Assembly (NCBI GenBank): GCA_016081115.2
Contig: JABTTQ020002850.1
Coordinates: 248,001-312,000 of the forward strand
DNA: 64,000 bases
Source: Rehmannia glutinosa
Lineage: Eukaryota > Streptophyta > Magnoliopsida > Lamiales > Orobanchaceae
Direction of reading: 5' to 3'
Of the stretch, positions 21,829-31,706 are shown in pieces. The position numbers and the translations under genes were made by a program. The stretch's first letter is position 1; each line of letters begins with the position of its first letter. Below the pieces are notes generated by a model. The model searched no databases. It saw only the letters and a program-made list of their open reading frames with translations, and was not told where the DNA came from.

Positions 21829-22161
21829 TGATGCAGATATGATATATCTTTTAGGATTTTAGATTTAGATTATCTTATATTTTAGGAAGTGATTTATGTT
21901 TAGGAGTCTTTTATTCTGGTTTATCTTTTAATGATTCTGGCTTATCTTATAATGTTTTCTAATTAAGTTAGGACTTTTAGTTTGGTCTTATAAATAGTTG
22001 TTTTACTATTATTTTTAGGAGGTTGAATATTATTAAGATTTGAGATTTATTCTCCAAGCAATAAAGAATTCTATTGCTTTGTTCAATACTTCCGGTATTT
22101 TTGAGAATCAACGGTAGTATTTGTGTCATTGTTGTTCTTGTTACGCTCCGCCTCGCATCGC
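21829..22161 (+). repeat. Left LTR of half b
   Basis: About 333 bp, TGATGCAGATATGATATATC... Its right end is altered (CTCCGCCTCGCATCGCA against CTTCCGTCTGCATCA in the partner). It is followed by GGGTATTCAGAGACC, a degenerate primer site. It resembles LTR-a in outline but is a separate subfamily. Confidence 0.8.
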
Positions 22162-22197
22162 ACCGGGTATTCAGAGACCGCCCACGCCTCCCGAACC

Positions 22198-23244
22198 ATG
22201 TTGTCCAGACAGGATCCACAACGCATGAACGACATCGCACAGATCCATCAACAGATCGACTTGTTGACACAACGGATAATCACGTTCCGCATCCAGCAGC
22301 AGGAATTTTTCGACGTCGTCACTGCCAACCTCATGGCCGACCGAGATCGAGCGTGCGAGGTAGGCAACGGAGGCAATAGTCGAAACTATTGCGGTGGATG
22401 TGGTATTGATTTTTATTTGTCCTCATATGTTTCATCAAACGAGGATGATGGTGGATATGATGGGCCACCAATTTTTGATGAAGAAATCGACAACACTATT
22501 ATGGAGGTTGGCTACGATGAGCCTCCAAACTTTGACGAGGAGATTGGTGGTTATAATGGGCCACCTATCTTTGATACGGAAGGTGACGATATAATTTCGA
22601 TGGTTGGCTACGAAGAACCTTCAAAGTTTGACGAGGAGATTGATGGTTATGATGGGCCACCTATATTTGACAAGGAAGGTAACGATACAATTTCACTAAT
22701 TGACTACGCAAAATCACTGAAGTTTGACACAGATGAATGTGGTTATGACGGATCAATTTTCGACAAAAACATTGAGGTGGGAACATACGTAGTGGGGCAG
22801 TACTATCATGCACTACAGATCCTGCCACATGTTCTCAATTATATGAGAACAGAATGTACGTCCACACATTTTTCTGAATCTTGGAATGATGGAGTTCTGG
22901 TAATGGTTTCGGATTTGGTGCATATAAAGGATTTAAATGGGTTGAAGATATTCGTAAAAAGTTGTTTTCTTACTCCTCGAGAAAAAGGATACTTTGTTCT
23001 CAATGATCTTTTCCACTCTCTAGACGAAGAACAGATGTTGCAACAGCAACACCCAATTACTTGTTTACTTCATAGCAATCATGATTCCGAGATAAATTGC
23101 TCCAGTTGTTCAACATGCCAAAATTCCAAATATAAGTTGTATCTTATTTTCTCGCCTCGTCCTCCTCGTGCCCCTCCATGGTTTGACAATTCTTTGATCT
23201 CCTTCCGATTCGAGGACGAATCGTTTCGACCCCGGAGAGAATGA
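22198..23244 (+). CDS. GPPxFDEE-repeat protein of half b
   Basis: The ATG at 22198 (MLSRQDPQRMNDIAQIHQQI) opens a frame of about 348 codons that stops with the first TGA of the right LTR. Layout matches half a: a helical N-terminus (QIHQQIDLLTQRIITFRIQQ), then seven acidic repeats (GYDGPPIFDEE, GYDEPPNFDEE, GYNGPPIFDTE, GYEEPSKFDEE and so on). A Cys-containing middle (NCSSCSTCQN) and a PRPPRAPPWFDNSLIS tail follow, ending FEDESFRPRRE. It is longer than its partner by two repeats and about 60 residues. Conserved architecture in two diverged copies suggests selection in the family. Confidence 0.65.
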   Translation: MLSRQDPQRMNDIAQIHQQIDLLTQRIITFRIQQQEFFDVVTANLMADRDRACEVGNGGNSRNYCGGCGIDFYLSSYVSSNEDDGGYDGPPIFDEEIDNTIMEVGYDEPPNFDEEIGGYNGPPIFDTEGDDIISMVGYEEPSKFDEEIDGYDGPPIFDKEGNDTISLIDYAKSLKFDTDECGYDGSIFDKNIEVGTYVVGQYYHALQILPHVLNYMRTECTSTHFSESWNDGVLVMVSDLVHIKDLNGLKIFVKSCFLTPREKGYFVLNDLFHSLDEEQMLQQQHPITCLLHSNHDSEINCSSCSTCQNSKYKLYLIFSPRPPRAPPWFDNSLISFRFEDESFRPRRE

Positions 23245-23573
23245 TGCAGATATGATATATCTTTTAGGATTTTAGATTTAGATTATCTTATATTTTTGGA
23301 AGTGATTTATGTTTAGGAGTCTTTTATTCTGGTTTATCTTTTAATGATTCTGGCTTATCTTATAATGTTTTCTAATTAAGTTAGGACTTTTAGTTTGGTC
23401 TTATAAATAGTTGTTTTACTATTATTTTTAGGAGGTTGAATATTATTAAGATTTGAGATTTATTCTCCAAGCAATAAAGAATTCTATTACTTTGTTCAAT
23501 ACTTCCGGTATTTTTGAGAATCAACGGTAGTATTTGTGTCATTGTTGTTCTTGTTACGCTTCCGTCTGCATCA
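23242..23573 (+). repeat. Right LTR of half b
   Basis: 332 bp, ends CTTCCGTCTGCATCA and is followed by TCTAC, the right target duplication. It differs from 21829-22161 at a few positions (for example TTTTAGGAAG against TTTTTGGAAG). Confidence 0.9.
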
Positions 23574-23625
23574 TCTACCCTACTGGTGGAGTAAAATGGT
23601 TGTCCAAGTTAACCAAAATATAATA

Positions 23626-23868
23626 ATCCCTTCGTCCGAATTATATAGTCATGTTTGACTTTTCACATAGATGCAGAAAAGTATTGAAAATTATAAATAT
23701 AAAAAAATGTACTTTATTTACCCGAATAGTATAACTTCCAAAATGCATATTAAATAGGGTTATAACACTAAAAGAATGGATAAAAGTACTATTAAATATA
23801 AAAAGTGTACTGTATATTTGGGACACCCCAAAAGGTAATAATGGAATATATATTTGAGACAGAGTAGT
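23626..23868. mobile_element. Stowaway-like MITE
   Basis: Left end TCCCTTCGTCCGAATTATAT and right end ATATTTGAGACAGAGTAG resemble the CTCCCTCCGTCC-type termini of Stowaway (Tc1/Mariner) MITEs. Limits are approximate. The TA duplication is not clear. Confidence 0.5.
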
Positions 23869-23939
23869 CGTACATTTGAGCATGGAAGAAACAGGTTGAC
23901 ATATGCTATTTATTTGTTTATTTATTTTAGGAATAATTA

Positions 23940-24213
23940 CAAAAATACCTCTTAGGTTTGGATTAATTACAAAAAAATCAAGACATATTTCAAAATTGCA
24001 AAAACCCTTCAGTTTCGTTTTGTCTTAAATTTAAGGGGGTAACTATAATATTTTTGTAAATGTCAAGGGGGTTTTCAAATATTTTCGAAAATCACCCAAA
24101 AAAATGTAAGACGGAATCAAACCTCAAGGGGTTTTTATAATTTTTAAAGAACTCTGGATTTTTCTATAATTAGCCTAAACCTTAGGAGTTAGGGATGTTT
24201 TTGTAATTATCCC
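23940..24213. mobile_element. MITE family A copy with perfect 9-bp TSD
   Basis: GGAATAATTACAAAAATAC at the left, TTTTTGTAATTATCCC at the right, with TTTATTTTA duplicated at 23931-23939 and 24214-24222. 274 bp. Confidence 0.88.
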
Positions 24214-26331
24214 TTTATTTTATAGAGATGCTAAGGCAGTTGATTATAAATCTTATGAAACATATTTTGGCCAATTCTTGCATATGATGCGGTTCTGAGT
24301 TTGTTTTCTTCAAAAGTGAAAAATGATTCATATTGCATCAAAAACTGAGACAATTATACAATACTACTTTTATGGTGAAGAGACAAAAAGAGGGTCGAAG
24401 AAAAAGGATATATAATTGATAGCACTATTACTAGTACAACAAGATGTTATAAAGGAGCTAATTAAAAGCATCAGAACAAATAAAAATCTTGAAGAAAATT
24501 TAAGTGACAGTTTGATTTTTTATTTTCAAAGTCACTTTCTTATTCTAAATATTTTTGGGTCCGTAAATATATTTTTCAGATTTTTGTGAGAAAAATAAAA
24601 ATATATTTGAATTAGTTATATTTATATATGACAAAACTCCGTCAGTAATCGCCTAATGGGTCGAATTGTTAGACGGATCTCGATCCGCGGATCCGGTGGC
24701 ATTTCCGTAATATTAGCAAAGTGGTGTTTAGCAGCCAGGAACACCAAGATAGCGATTCTTCAAATGTATTAGTTGTCCTTCTAAAAAGTATACAGCGATT
24801 TTCCGAAATGTATTAGTAGTTTCCTCGAAGAGTTTTTTAGTATTTCTCCGAATATACTCTCGAAATGTAATAGCAATCCCTTAAAAAATATTAGTAGTTC
24901 CTTGAAATAAATTAACTTTTTCTCTCGAAATGTATTAATAGTCTTCTCGAAAAGTATTAGTCGTCTTCTAAAAAGTATTAGCATTCTTCCGAAATGTATT
25001 AATAGTTCCCCGAATATAATTAAATTTTTCTCCCGAAACGTATTAACAATCCTTTTCGAAAAGTATTAGTCGTCCTTCTAAAAAGTATTAGCGATTCTTC
25101 CGAAATGTATTAGTAGTTCCTAAAAGAGTTTTAGTATTTCTCATTAATATACTCCTAAAATGTATTAGTTGTCCATCGAAAAATTATTAGTAGTTTCTAA
25201 AAAGTATTAATAATTTCCTAGAGAGTATTTTAGTAGTGCTCCCGCAACGTATTAGTTTTTCTTATAAAATGTATTAGTATTTCTCCATAAAAGTATTAGC
25301 GATACTTAAGACTTGTATCATTTAGTCAATATTATTCATTCTTCATATCACCTCGAAGAAAAAACAGAGCATCATCACCTTGAGCCATCACCAACCATCG
25401 TCATTTTTCCTTTCACATTGTTGTTGTCCATTGATTAAATATTTGAAAAAAAAATCTTGTTCAAAGAAATCTCGCTTTCTTCCTCGCCTAATTCATGGAC
25501 ATTTAGCAAATCTCGTTCTTCTCCACCATTTCCACGCCGATTCAATCGAAAATCCTTTCGATTGGAAAATCCTGCAACCACGCTCGGATTTTGAATCGAG
25601 TGGAGGAAGCAAGAACGGAGGCGGCGTAGCCGTCCGACAAGCGCCGTGAAAGAAGAGGCGGAGGGCGGGCAGAGGGCGGGGACAAGATCTGTTTGTTGGT
25701 GGTAGTGTCCTCCACAATCTTTCCGAATCGAGTACCATTTTTTTTTTTTCGCAGATCCGGATCAAAGCTTAATAGATGAGTAGGTGTAAATAGACCCGTC
25801 TAACGACATCTAAACTGCTAGTGGTCCCGAGAGACTAGCTCTTTATATATTGACTATATAAGTTGGAAATACGATTTGTTTATTTTATGGTGTTTTCGAT
25901 ATGAAAAAGACGTAAAATTTTGTATATGAAAATACTTAAAATATTAGAAGATTTGAGGTTGAAAATAAACATACCTTTTTTTATGTGAAAACAAGTAAAA
26001 CAAAATATATTTTCAAAATTTTGAATAATAAAAGTTGAAAGAAGTATGTTTCGAAAATAAGATTTGCGTTAAAGTATTTCCATTTCTAGTTTGGTCATGT
26101 ATTTTTAGACAGTGGCCAATGTGATTTTTTTCCTACTCAACTAAGAAAAGTATCACCTTTTTCCATATTAAATCTTCTTATCTCACATTTATTATGATTC
26201 TAAGATGAGATTTGATTTTTTATAGTAGAAAATCTGTTTTGTTCTCTGTATAAAAGTAAGGACTTCATTAGGTATTATTAAACTTTCTTAATTTCCCATA
26301 GTACTTTTAAAACAGAGAAAATAAAAATACA
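24214..26331. other. Intergenic DNA with tandem array and a GC-rich island
   Basis: No gene is supported. It holds the array at 24750-25320, then a GC-richer stretch (25460-25740) with short open frames on both strands (25380-25649 plus, 25765-25493 minus) that show no family features. TTAGACGGATCT at about 24675 and its near-inverse AGACCCGTCTAA at about 25792 bracket the region and may be remnants of element ends. Confidence 0.45.
24750..25320. repeat. Degenerate tandem array, unit about 24 bp, with higher-order duplication
   Basis: More than 20 variants of a TCGAAAwGTATTAGTAGTC-like unit. A longer block starting CTTCTAAAAAGTAT recurs at about 24779, 24967 and 25075, showing higher-order copying. 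The unit is not one I recognise. Confidence 0.75.
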
Positions 26332-26757
26332 GGGATAATTACAAAAACTACCTTTGAGATTGGGTTAATTACATAATAACCCATAGGTTCTTTCAAAATT
26401 ACAAAAAGAAACGTGAGGTTTGATTTTACATTACACTTTAATTACCCCCTTCATAAAACAAAAAAATTCAAACAGGTCGTACATCTTTTATATTTAACCA
26501 GTGTCTAAAAGCGTCGACGCTTGTTTGGCGGCAGACGCCTGGCCCAGGCGGGGTTAGACAGGACCTTGACAGAATTAGGCATGGCCTAATCGGAAGAATA
26601 ACTAAGGCGGACAAGGGGGACCTAGTGTCTAGGCGGGGACTAATCAGGGTTAGGCGGGAATTTGTAGAACAGTGTATTTTTCATTGTTTTTTTTTATAAT
26701 TTTCAAACTTTTTTTGTAATTAACCCAAACCTTATGGATAGTTTTTGTAATTTTTCC
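26332..26757. mobile_element. MITE family A copy carrying a nested hAT MITE
   Basis: GGGATAATTACAAAAACTAC to TTTTTGTAATTTTTCC, flanked by AAAAATACA at 26323-26331 and 26758-26766 (perfect 9 bp). Without the nested insert it is about 250 bp, the usual family length. Confidence 0.88.
26499..26674. mobile_element. hAT-type MITE nested in MITE A
   Basis: 176 bp from CAGTGTCTAAAAGCG to TTTGTAGAACAGTG, rich in AGGCGGG words. Flanking 8-mers are tatttaac (26491-26498) and tatttttc (26675-26682), 6 of 8 matching. Confidence 0.65.
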
Positions 26758-26870
26758 AAAAATACATGAAAAGATTACTTGCGACAAGATGGGGATGTTT
26801 TGGGTTGTTGACAGAGTTTTTTTAATTCATGTTTGATATAAAATGGAACATCAACAACATCATTTCACAT

Positions 26871-26910
26871 TCTCTCTCTCTCTCTGTCTCTCTCTCTCAC
26901 ACACACACAC
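26871..26910 (+). repeat. (TC)n(AC)n microsatellite upstream of the kinase gene
   Basis: TC repeats with one G interruption run into AC repeats, about 300 bp before the kinase ATG. TC-rich tracts are common in plant core promoters and leaders; a role here is not shown. Confidence 0.8.
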
Positions 26911-27192
26911 AATCACATACTCAGATTTGTCTGCGGCTCAGTTCCAAAATAATTTTCACAGTTCTAATCAATCCACATATTTTCTTTTCTATTAAGAGAG
27001 TCTCACATACATCAACAAAATTAATTTAAAGAATTTGTTTAATCACTTTTTTATCACTTTACATTTTAACTTCATATTCTAACACCATTTCCAGATCTTG
27101 GGCCCTTCTTATTTTTTCAATAAAACCCATAAAGTTTCAATCTTTTCCCCACCAAAAGCTTCCAAGAATCATCACTCTTCAAAAACAAAAAA

Positions 27193-27680
27193 ATGAAGCA
27201 CAAAAATAAACTCATATTAGTCATAGGACTAACATCATTAACAGTCCTAACAATTCTTTTATTCATAATCTTTTGTTTCAGAAGAAAAAAGCTGAAAATG
27301 GTTCCAAAATTTTAGAATCATCCATTGAGTATGAAAAAGAGATGGGTTAGTAAATTCTGAAAAATTTATCAAGTTTCAAAATGGTGATGATCTAACTGTA
27401 CATGAAATTCTTGATGCCCCTGGTGAAGTTATAGGAAAATCAAGCTATGGGACTCTGTACAAGGCTAGTTTAGTCAATTCACACTCACTTGCTTTGTTGA
27501 GGTTCTTGAGACCTACTTGTACATTGAGGACAAAAGAGGTGGTGCCAATTGTGGAGTTATTGGGGTCTATTAGGCATCCAAATTTGGTGCCTTTGAATGC
27601 ATTTTATGCAGGGCTTAGAGGGGAGATTTTGATGGTTCATCCCTTTTATGGACTTGGAAATTTGGCTCAGTTTATCAAAG
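27193..27680 (+). CDS. Receptor-kinase-like protein (probable pseudokinase), exon 1
   Basis: The ATG at 27193 begins a membrane anchor (LILVIGLTSLTVLTILLFIIFCFRRKK). No LRR ectodomain precedes it, as in TMKL1-like kinase proteins. Two shifts, near 27288 and 27345, must be bridged to join it to ENGSKILESSIEYEKE and then FIKFQNGDDLTVHEILDAPGEVIGKSSYGTLYKASL. The glycine loop is partly present (GKSSYG), but the usual AxK lysine segment reads SLALLRFLRP, with no lysine. The exon ends CAAAG/GTAAG at 27680 in phase 1. The shifts may be real lesions or assembly errors. Confidence 0.75.
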
Positions 27681-27818
27681 GTAAGTTTTTTGTGGTTTGT
27701 TTGAAAATTGAGTTTTTGTTGATATATTATTTTTTTTTCTTGCTTAATGTTCCAAGAAAATGGTGAAATATTTGTGGGATCAGATTAGTGTGCTTGATCA
27801 ATGTCTGTGTTTGTTTTA

Positions 27819-28507
27819 GTAATAATTACAAAAACTCCCCCTGAGGTTTGGATTAATTACAAAAAAATAAACCTAGAGAAGTTTCAAAATTAGTAATATC
27901 ACCCTGAAGTTTGATTTTGTATTAACTGTAAGGGGTAATCGTAATATTTTTACAAATGTTATGGGTGTTTGAAATATTGTTGCTTATGAAGGGGCAAATT
28001 GTAATATAAAATCAAACGTCAATGAGATTTGGCAAAAAATGCGCGTGAGAGTCTCACGGATTTAGATCCGTGAGACTTTGAGCCTCTTACACAAAGTTTT
28101 AAAGGTTTTTTTTTTGATTTTTTTTTTTTTAGGGTTTATATTTATTTTCTTAGGGTTTATTTTGTTTCTTGGGTTTCTTTTTAATTGATTTTGTTTTTTA
28201 GGATTTTTAGTTTTTTTAGGGTTTATTTTTATTTTTTGGGTTTATTTTTGTTTTTCGGGGTTTTTATTCTTCATGGTTCGTGTTTTTAGGGTTTATTTTT
28301 TGTTTCTTCATGGTTCATTATTATTTTTAAATTTATTTTCATGGTTCATGTTCTCAAGACGGTTCTTGGGAGGTCCGTCTCACGGATTTAGATCCGTGAG
28401 ACCGTCTCTCACAAGAGACTTGCTCATGAGATTTTTGTAATTTTCAAGAATTTTTTGGTCTTTTTGTTATTAAGTCAAATTTCCGGGTTAGTATTTGTAA
28501 CCATCCC
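27819..28507. mobile_element. MITE family A copy with a nested MULE-type insertion, in the kinase intron
   Basis: Ends GTAATAATTACAAAAACTCC and TATTTGTAACCATCCC, flanked by TTTGTTTTA at 27810-27818 and 28508-28516 (perfect 9 bp). The element is split by the insertion at 28031-28425. Confidence 0.88.
28031..28425. mobile_element. Second MULE-type MITE (family B), nested
   Basis: 395 bp between duplicated ATGAGATTT (28022-28030 and 28426-28434). Ends GGCAAAAAATGCGCGTGAGA and CACAAGAGACTTGCTC are imperfect inverted repeats. Each is followed inwards by a TCTCACGGATTTAGATCCGT-type palindrome (about 28052-28075 and 28378-28402). The middle is T-rich. Related repeats with GTCTCACGG arms are, as I recall, common in asterid genomes. 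Confidence 0.85.
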
Positions 28508-28874
28508 TTTGTTTTATCCATGGCTAAGATTTATGGGGCTAAAATGCAATTTTAGTTCTGTAACTGTAACTACATGGTCTTGCAAAAATTACAATCTCCA
28601 CAAAAATCCGGTAATTTTGAAAATCTCAATTTCAGTCTTTTGATCGCCTAATTTTGCTGGGAAAATTATCCTGTTCACCAATTTCTTAAACAGAAATAAT
28701 TTTGTGAACCTTGTTTTTGTGTTGCTGGATAATTAAGTTTTGTTCTGATGAGTCCACTTATTGTCAGGTGATTCAAGAAAATGATAATTTTGTTCTTTGT
28801 TTATGGTCTAGATAACGAATTATCCTTTATATAACGAATCTAGTTTCCAACTATGACTTTGTACATATCAAATA

Positions 28875-29040
28875 GGGTTAAATTACAAAAACTACCCCTA
28901 GTTTAGCCAAATTTAAATTTAAAAAATCCGATTAACTTTGAAATTACAAATACACACCATGATGTATTTGTAACTTTAAAAGATAACTGGATTTTTTGAT
29001 AACTGGTCTTAACCTCGGGGATAGTTGATGTATTTAACCC
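28875..29040. mobile_element. Short MITE family A-like copy in the kinase intron
   Basis: 166 bp, GGGTTAAATTACAAAAACTA to GTTGATGTATTTAACCC. Flanking 9-mers tatcaaata and gattaaata match at 7 of 9. It ends 60 bp before exon 2, leaving the acceptor intact. Confidence 0.7.
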
Positions 29041-29100
29041 GATTAAATATGCAACAATGCGAAACATAACGAGTTGAATATTGTTGTCTTTAACGCGCAG

Positions 29101-29690
29101 ATAATAATGGTGAGGCCCGCAAATGGCCCGTGATATATAAGATCTCAATCGGGATAGCTAAAGGAGTTCATCATCTTCATTCATCGTTCGATAAGCCCTT
29201 AATACATGGGAACCTCAAGTCGAAGAATATATTATTGGATCGTCATTACAATCCATATGTATCGGATTTCGGGTTACATCTTCTCTTGAATCCAACTATG
29301 GCACAACAATTGCTTGAAACGTCGGCCTCTCAGGGCTATAAAGCCCTCGAGATGATTAAAATGAAAGATGCTAGCGAAGAAAGTGATATTTACAGCTTGG
29401 GAGTAATTTTTCTTGAATTATTGACAGGAAAGTTGTCAATTGGTGAGAAGTTTAGTCGTGATCAAGATTTTGATTTGCCGAGTGCTTTGAGGAGTGCGAT
29501 TCATGATGATCGAATCACGGGCTTTTATCATCCGGATATTCTTCTTGGCCTAACCGATGATCGGAGGGTAATAACTGAAGATCGAATTCTTAAATTATTT
29601 CAGCTTGCAATGGCTTGTTGTTCTCCCTCTCGTTTCCTTCGGCCTGACAATAGGCAAATCTTGGAAACGCTTCAAGAAATCGGAAAGTAA
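29101..29690 (+). CDS. Receptor-kinase-like protein (probable pseudokinase), exon 2
   Basis: It begins after GCGCAG at 29100 and keeps the phase-1 frame: D-NNGEARKWPVIYKISIGIAKG. The catalytic loop reads IHGNLKSKNILLD, so the catalytic HRD aspartate is Asn and the Arg is Gly. DFG is kept (VSDFGLHLLL), and the APE-equivalent is KALEMIKMKD. The C-lobe ends LQEIGK-stop. The combination of no VAIK lysine and HGN suggests a catalytically dead scaffold near the plasma membrane, as proposed for several LRR-III-type relatives. The intron (27681-29100) holds three MITE insertions. Confidence 0.85.
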
Positions 29691-31285
29691 GGTTGCGATT
29701 GGATATCAATAATTTTATTTATGCTCGAGAAAATTGTTTTTGCCCTAACTTACGATTGATTATGAAAAGTTTCAGAAGCTCACTTTCACTTTTTCCTACC
29801 ATTAGTAACTAGAGCTGTCAAATGGGCCGGGTTGGACCTCTAATTTTAGAGCCCAAGCCCGGCCCAGAGCATAAAAATACACTAAAAATCTGGGCCAGTC
29901 CGATTTTTCGGGCTTTTGAGGCCTGGTATTTTTCGGGCCTAGAATACTAGAGCCCAGTACAATACTTTTACCGGGTCGGGCCAAAATTGACAGCTCTACT
30001 AGTAACATCCAATTATCATTTCCAAAAAAAATTAAATCAAATCAACTAATGAGGACGGATAATTGGAAAACAATCTTAGAAAGAAAGATAGCTTTAATAT
30101 ATAATATGAAATTATGATTCCACAACTGCAAATAAATGAAGTATTTAACGGAAGTCAAAAGCCCTGAACAAATCCGAAATTAAAAAGAAATCAAAAATAT
30201 CAAAAACCTAGAAATCTTAAATGGGACAGATACTGACCTAAATGAATGAATTCTGCCATTTTGGGTTTGGACTCCTCAATATAAATCGGGTCATACTAGA
30301 AAATTGAACGTGGTTTTGGAAAGTTATCTCCTTTGCATTTTACCTTTTTTATTTCGATTCATTACAGTCCAATACGCATCATCAACTCATTCTAGATCAT
30401 CAACCATTATCATTACACGATGATCTTATAATTTATTGTACTCAATCTCGTCTTTCCAATCACCAATCATATCCAATATCACTATTTTCAAGCCGGAAAA
30501 ACAATCAACCTGAGTTTGGTCATGGTGCTCATGACATTAGTTGACTTTCTTGGTGATTGTGACATAATCCAAATGGTGGGGTGTGTGTGTAGAGCAATTA
30601 CATAATCAGAAAGTGACTTGGATTGACTTTAGCACGAGGATTTAGCAAAGTACGACTCGTTTTGCAGCAAATCAAGATTGGGAGATTCAACAAACTGACA
30701 TCAAGATAGAGCATAAATGACAAGATTTTAAAGAACAGTTGACTTATTTCATCTTCACTATTGATCAAATCATGAGTCATTTCCAAAACCAAAAGAGCAT
30801 TCTCATTTTAGCAAAAATACCACCTTTAGAAAATTATTACTTTGTGGAGTATAAAGTGGTGATTGGAGTTATGGTGTAGATACAATCAAAAGATTGTTCT
30901 CACTTTTTGAATTATAATGTATAGCTTTTTCTCTCTCATACACATATATCCACACAAAAAAACAAAAAAACATTCGAGTTCTTTATTATTTATTGTCTAT
31001 TTTCAGAAAGTGATTTTAGCCGGTTAGTGGATGGCTGAGTGCACTCTCATTGAGCGGGATTGATTTGGATTGGAACTAAAAAATGCCACCAATTATTGAC
31101 TATAAGTCAAGAAAAAACTGAAATGATGTGGTTCCATTGTAAAATTAGAGTGTACAAGATGTTCTTCCACTAAAAAGAGGATAAAGCAAAAACAATTCGA
31201 ATGTCCACTTTTCATAATCAGAAACAAAACCAAAAGAAGAAGGGAAATAAAAATCACAATTCTTGGTTCAACTGGCTCAAAATCA
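29691..31285. other. Kinase 3' flank and intergenic DNA
   Basis: Apart from the hAT MITE at 29810-29998 nothing is recognised. Small open frames (for example 30792-30598 minus) have no family features. Confidence 0.5.
29810..29998. mobile_element. hAT-type MITE (189 bp)
   Basis: Termini TAGAGCTGTCAAATGGGCC and GGCCAAAATTGACAGCTCTA are inverted repeats. Flanks are ttagtaac and ctagtaac (7 of 8). GGGCC-rich, about 120 bp past the kinase stop. Confidence 0.85.
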
Positions 31286-31706
31286 GGCAAAATTGCAAAA
31301 TTAATCCTGTAACTAAAAGACAGTTGCGAAAAGGTCCTGTAAAATGCTCAAATTGCAAAATAATCATGTAACTATGTACGATTTTACAAAATAGTCCTAC
31401 AAATTGCACAGTTTGCAAAATAGTCCTGTAAATTATACTTGAGTGTCAATTTTAGTCCTAATTACAGTGACAAATTTGAAATTTCACTGGATTTCGATCA
31501 CGTGAGCGGCACATGTAACTCCCAATTTCTGGTGAAATTAGAACCAAATTGTTATTCAAGTACCAGTACTATTTTACAAACCATATATTTTACAGGACTA
31601 TTTTGCAAAACCATACATAGTTATAGGACTATTTTGTCATTTGAAAATTTTGAAGGACCTTTTTGTGACCGTCTTTTAGTTACAGGACTAATTTTGTAAT
31701 TTTGCC
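31286..31706. mobile_element. MULE-type foldback element with perfect 9-bp TSD
   Basis: GGCAAAATTGCAAAATTAAT and ATTTTGTAATTTTGCC start long inverted arms (over 50 bp, including CTAAAAGACAG...GTCTTTTAG). Flanks are TCAAAATCA at 31277-31285 and 31707-31715. Inside are several direct and inverted copies of a CAAAATAGTCCTGTAA-like word. Distinct in sequence from families A and B. Confidence 0.88.

Larger units (their letters stand above)
20357..23573 (+). mobile_element. Composite of two short-LTR non-autonomous retrotransposons in one insertion
   Basis: Order: LTR-a (20357-20658), internal a, LTR-a (21524-21825), three bases GAA, LTR-b (21829-about 22161), internal b, LTR-b (23242-23573). The only matching 5-bp target duplication is TCTAC at 20352-20356 and 23574-23578, outside the whole array. 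Neither half has its own: a has TCTAC/GAATG, b has CAGAA/TCTAC. LTR-a copies look identical; LTR-b copies differ by a few bases and at the right end. Internal regions have a Met-type primer site, one ORF and a CCCCGGAGAGAA purine tract, but no protease, RT or integrase. Confidence 0.85.

Noticed and set aside
20352..23578. Two independent, adjacent insertions
   Set aside because: Neither half has its own 5-bp duplication, while the outer flanks match exactly. The inner junction leaves only GAA.
24750..25320. CRISPR or centromeric satellite
   Set aside because: Units are too short and degenerate, spacers are not unique, and the array is only 570 bp long.
25380..25765. A host gene fragment in the GC-rich island
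   Set aside because: Open frames on both strands are short, and no recognisable domain, splice pattern or start context was found.
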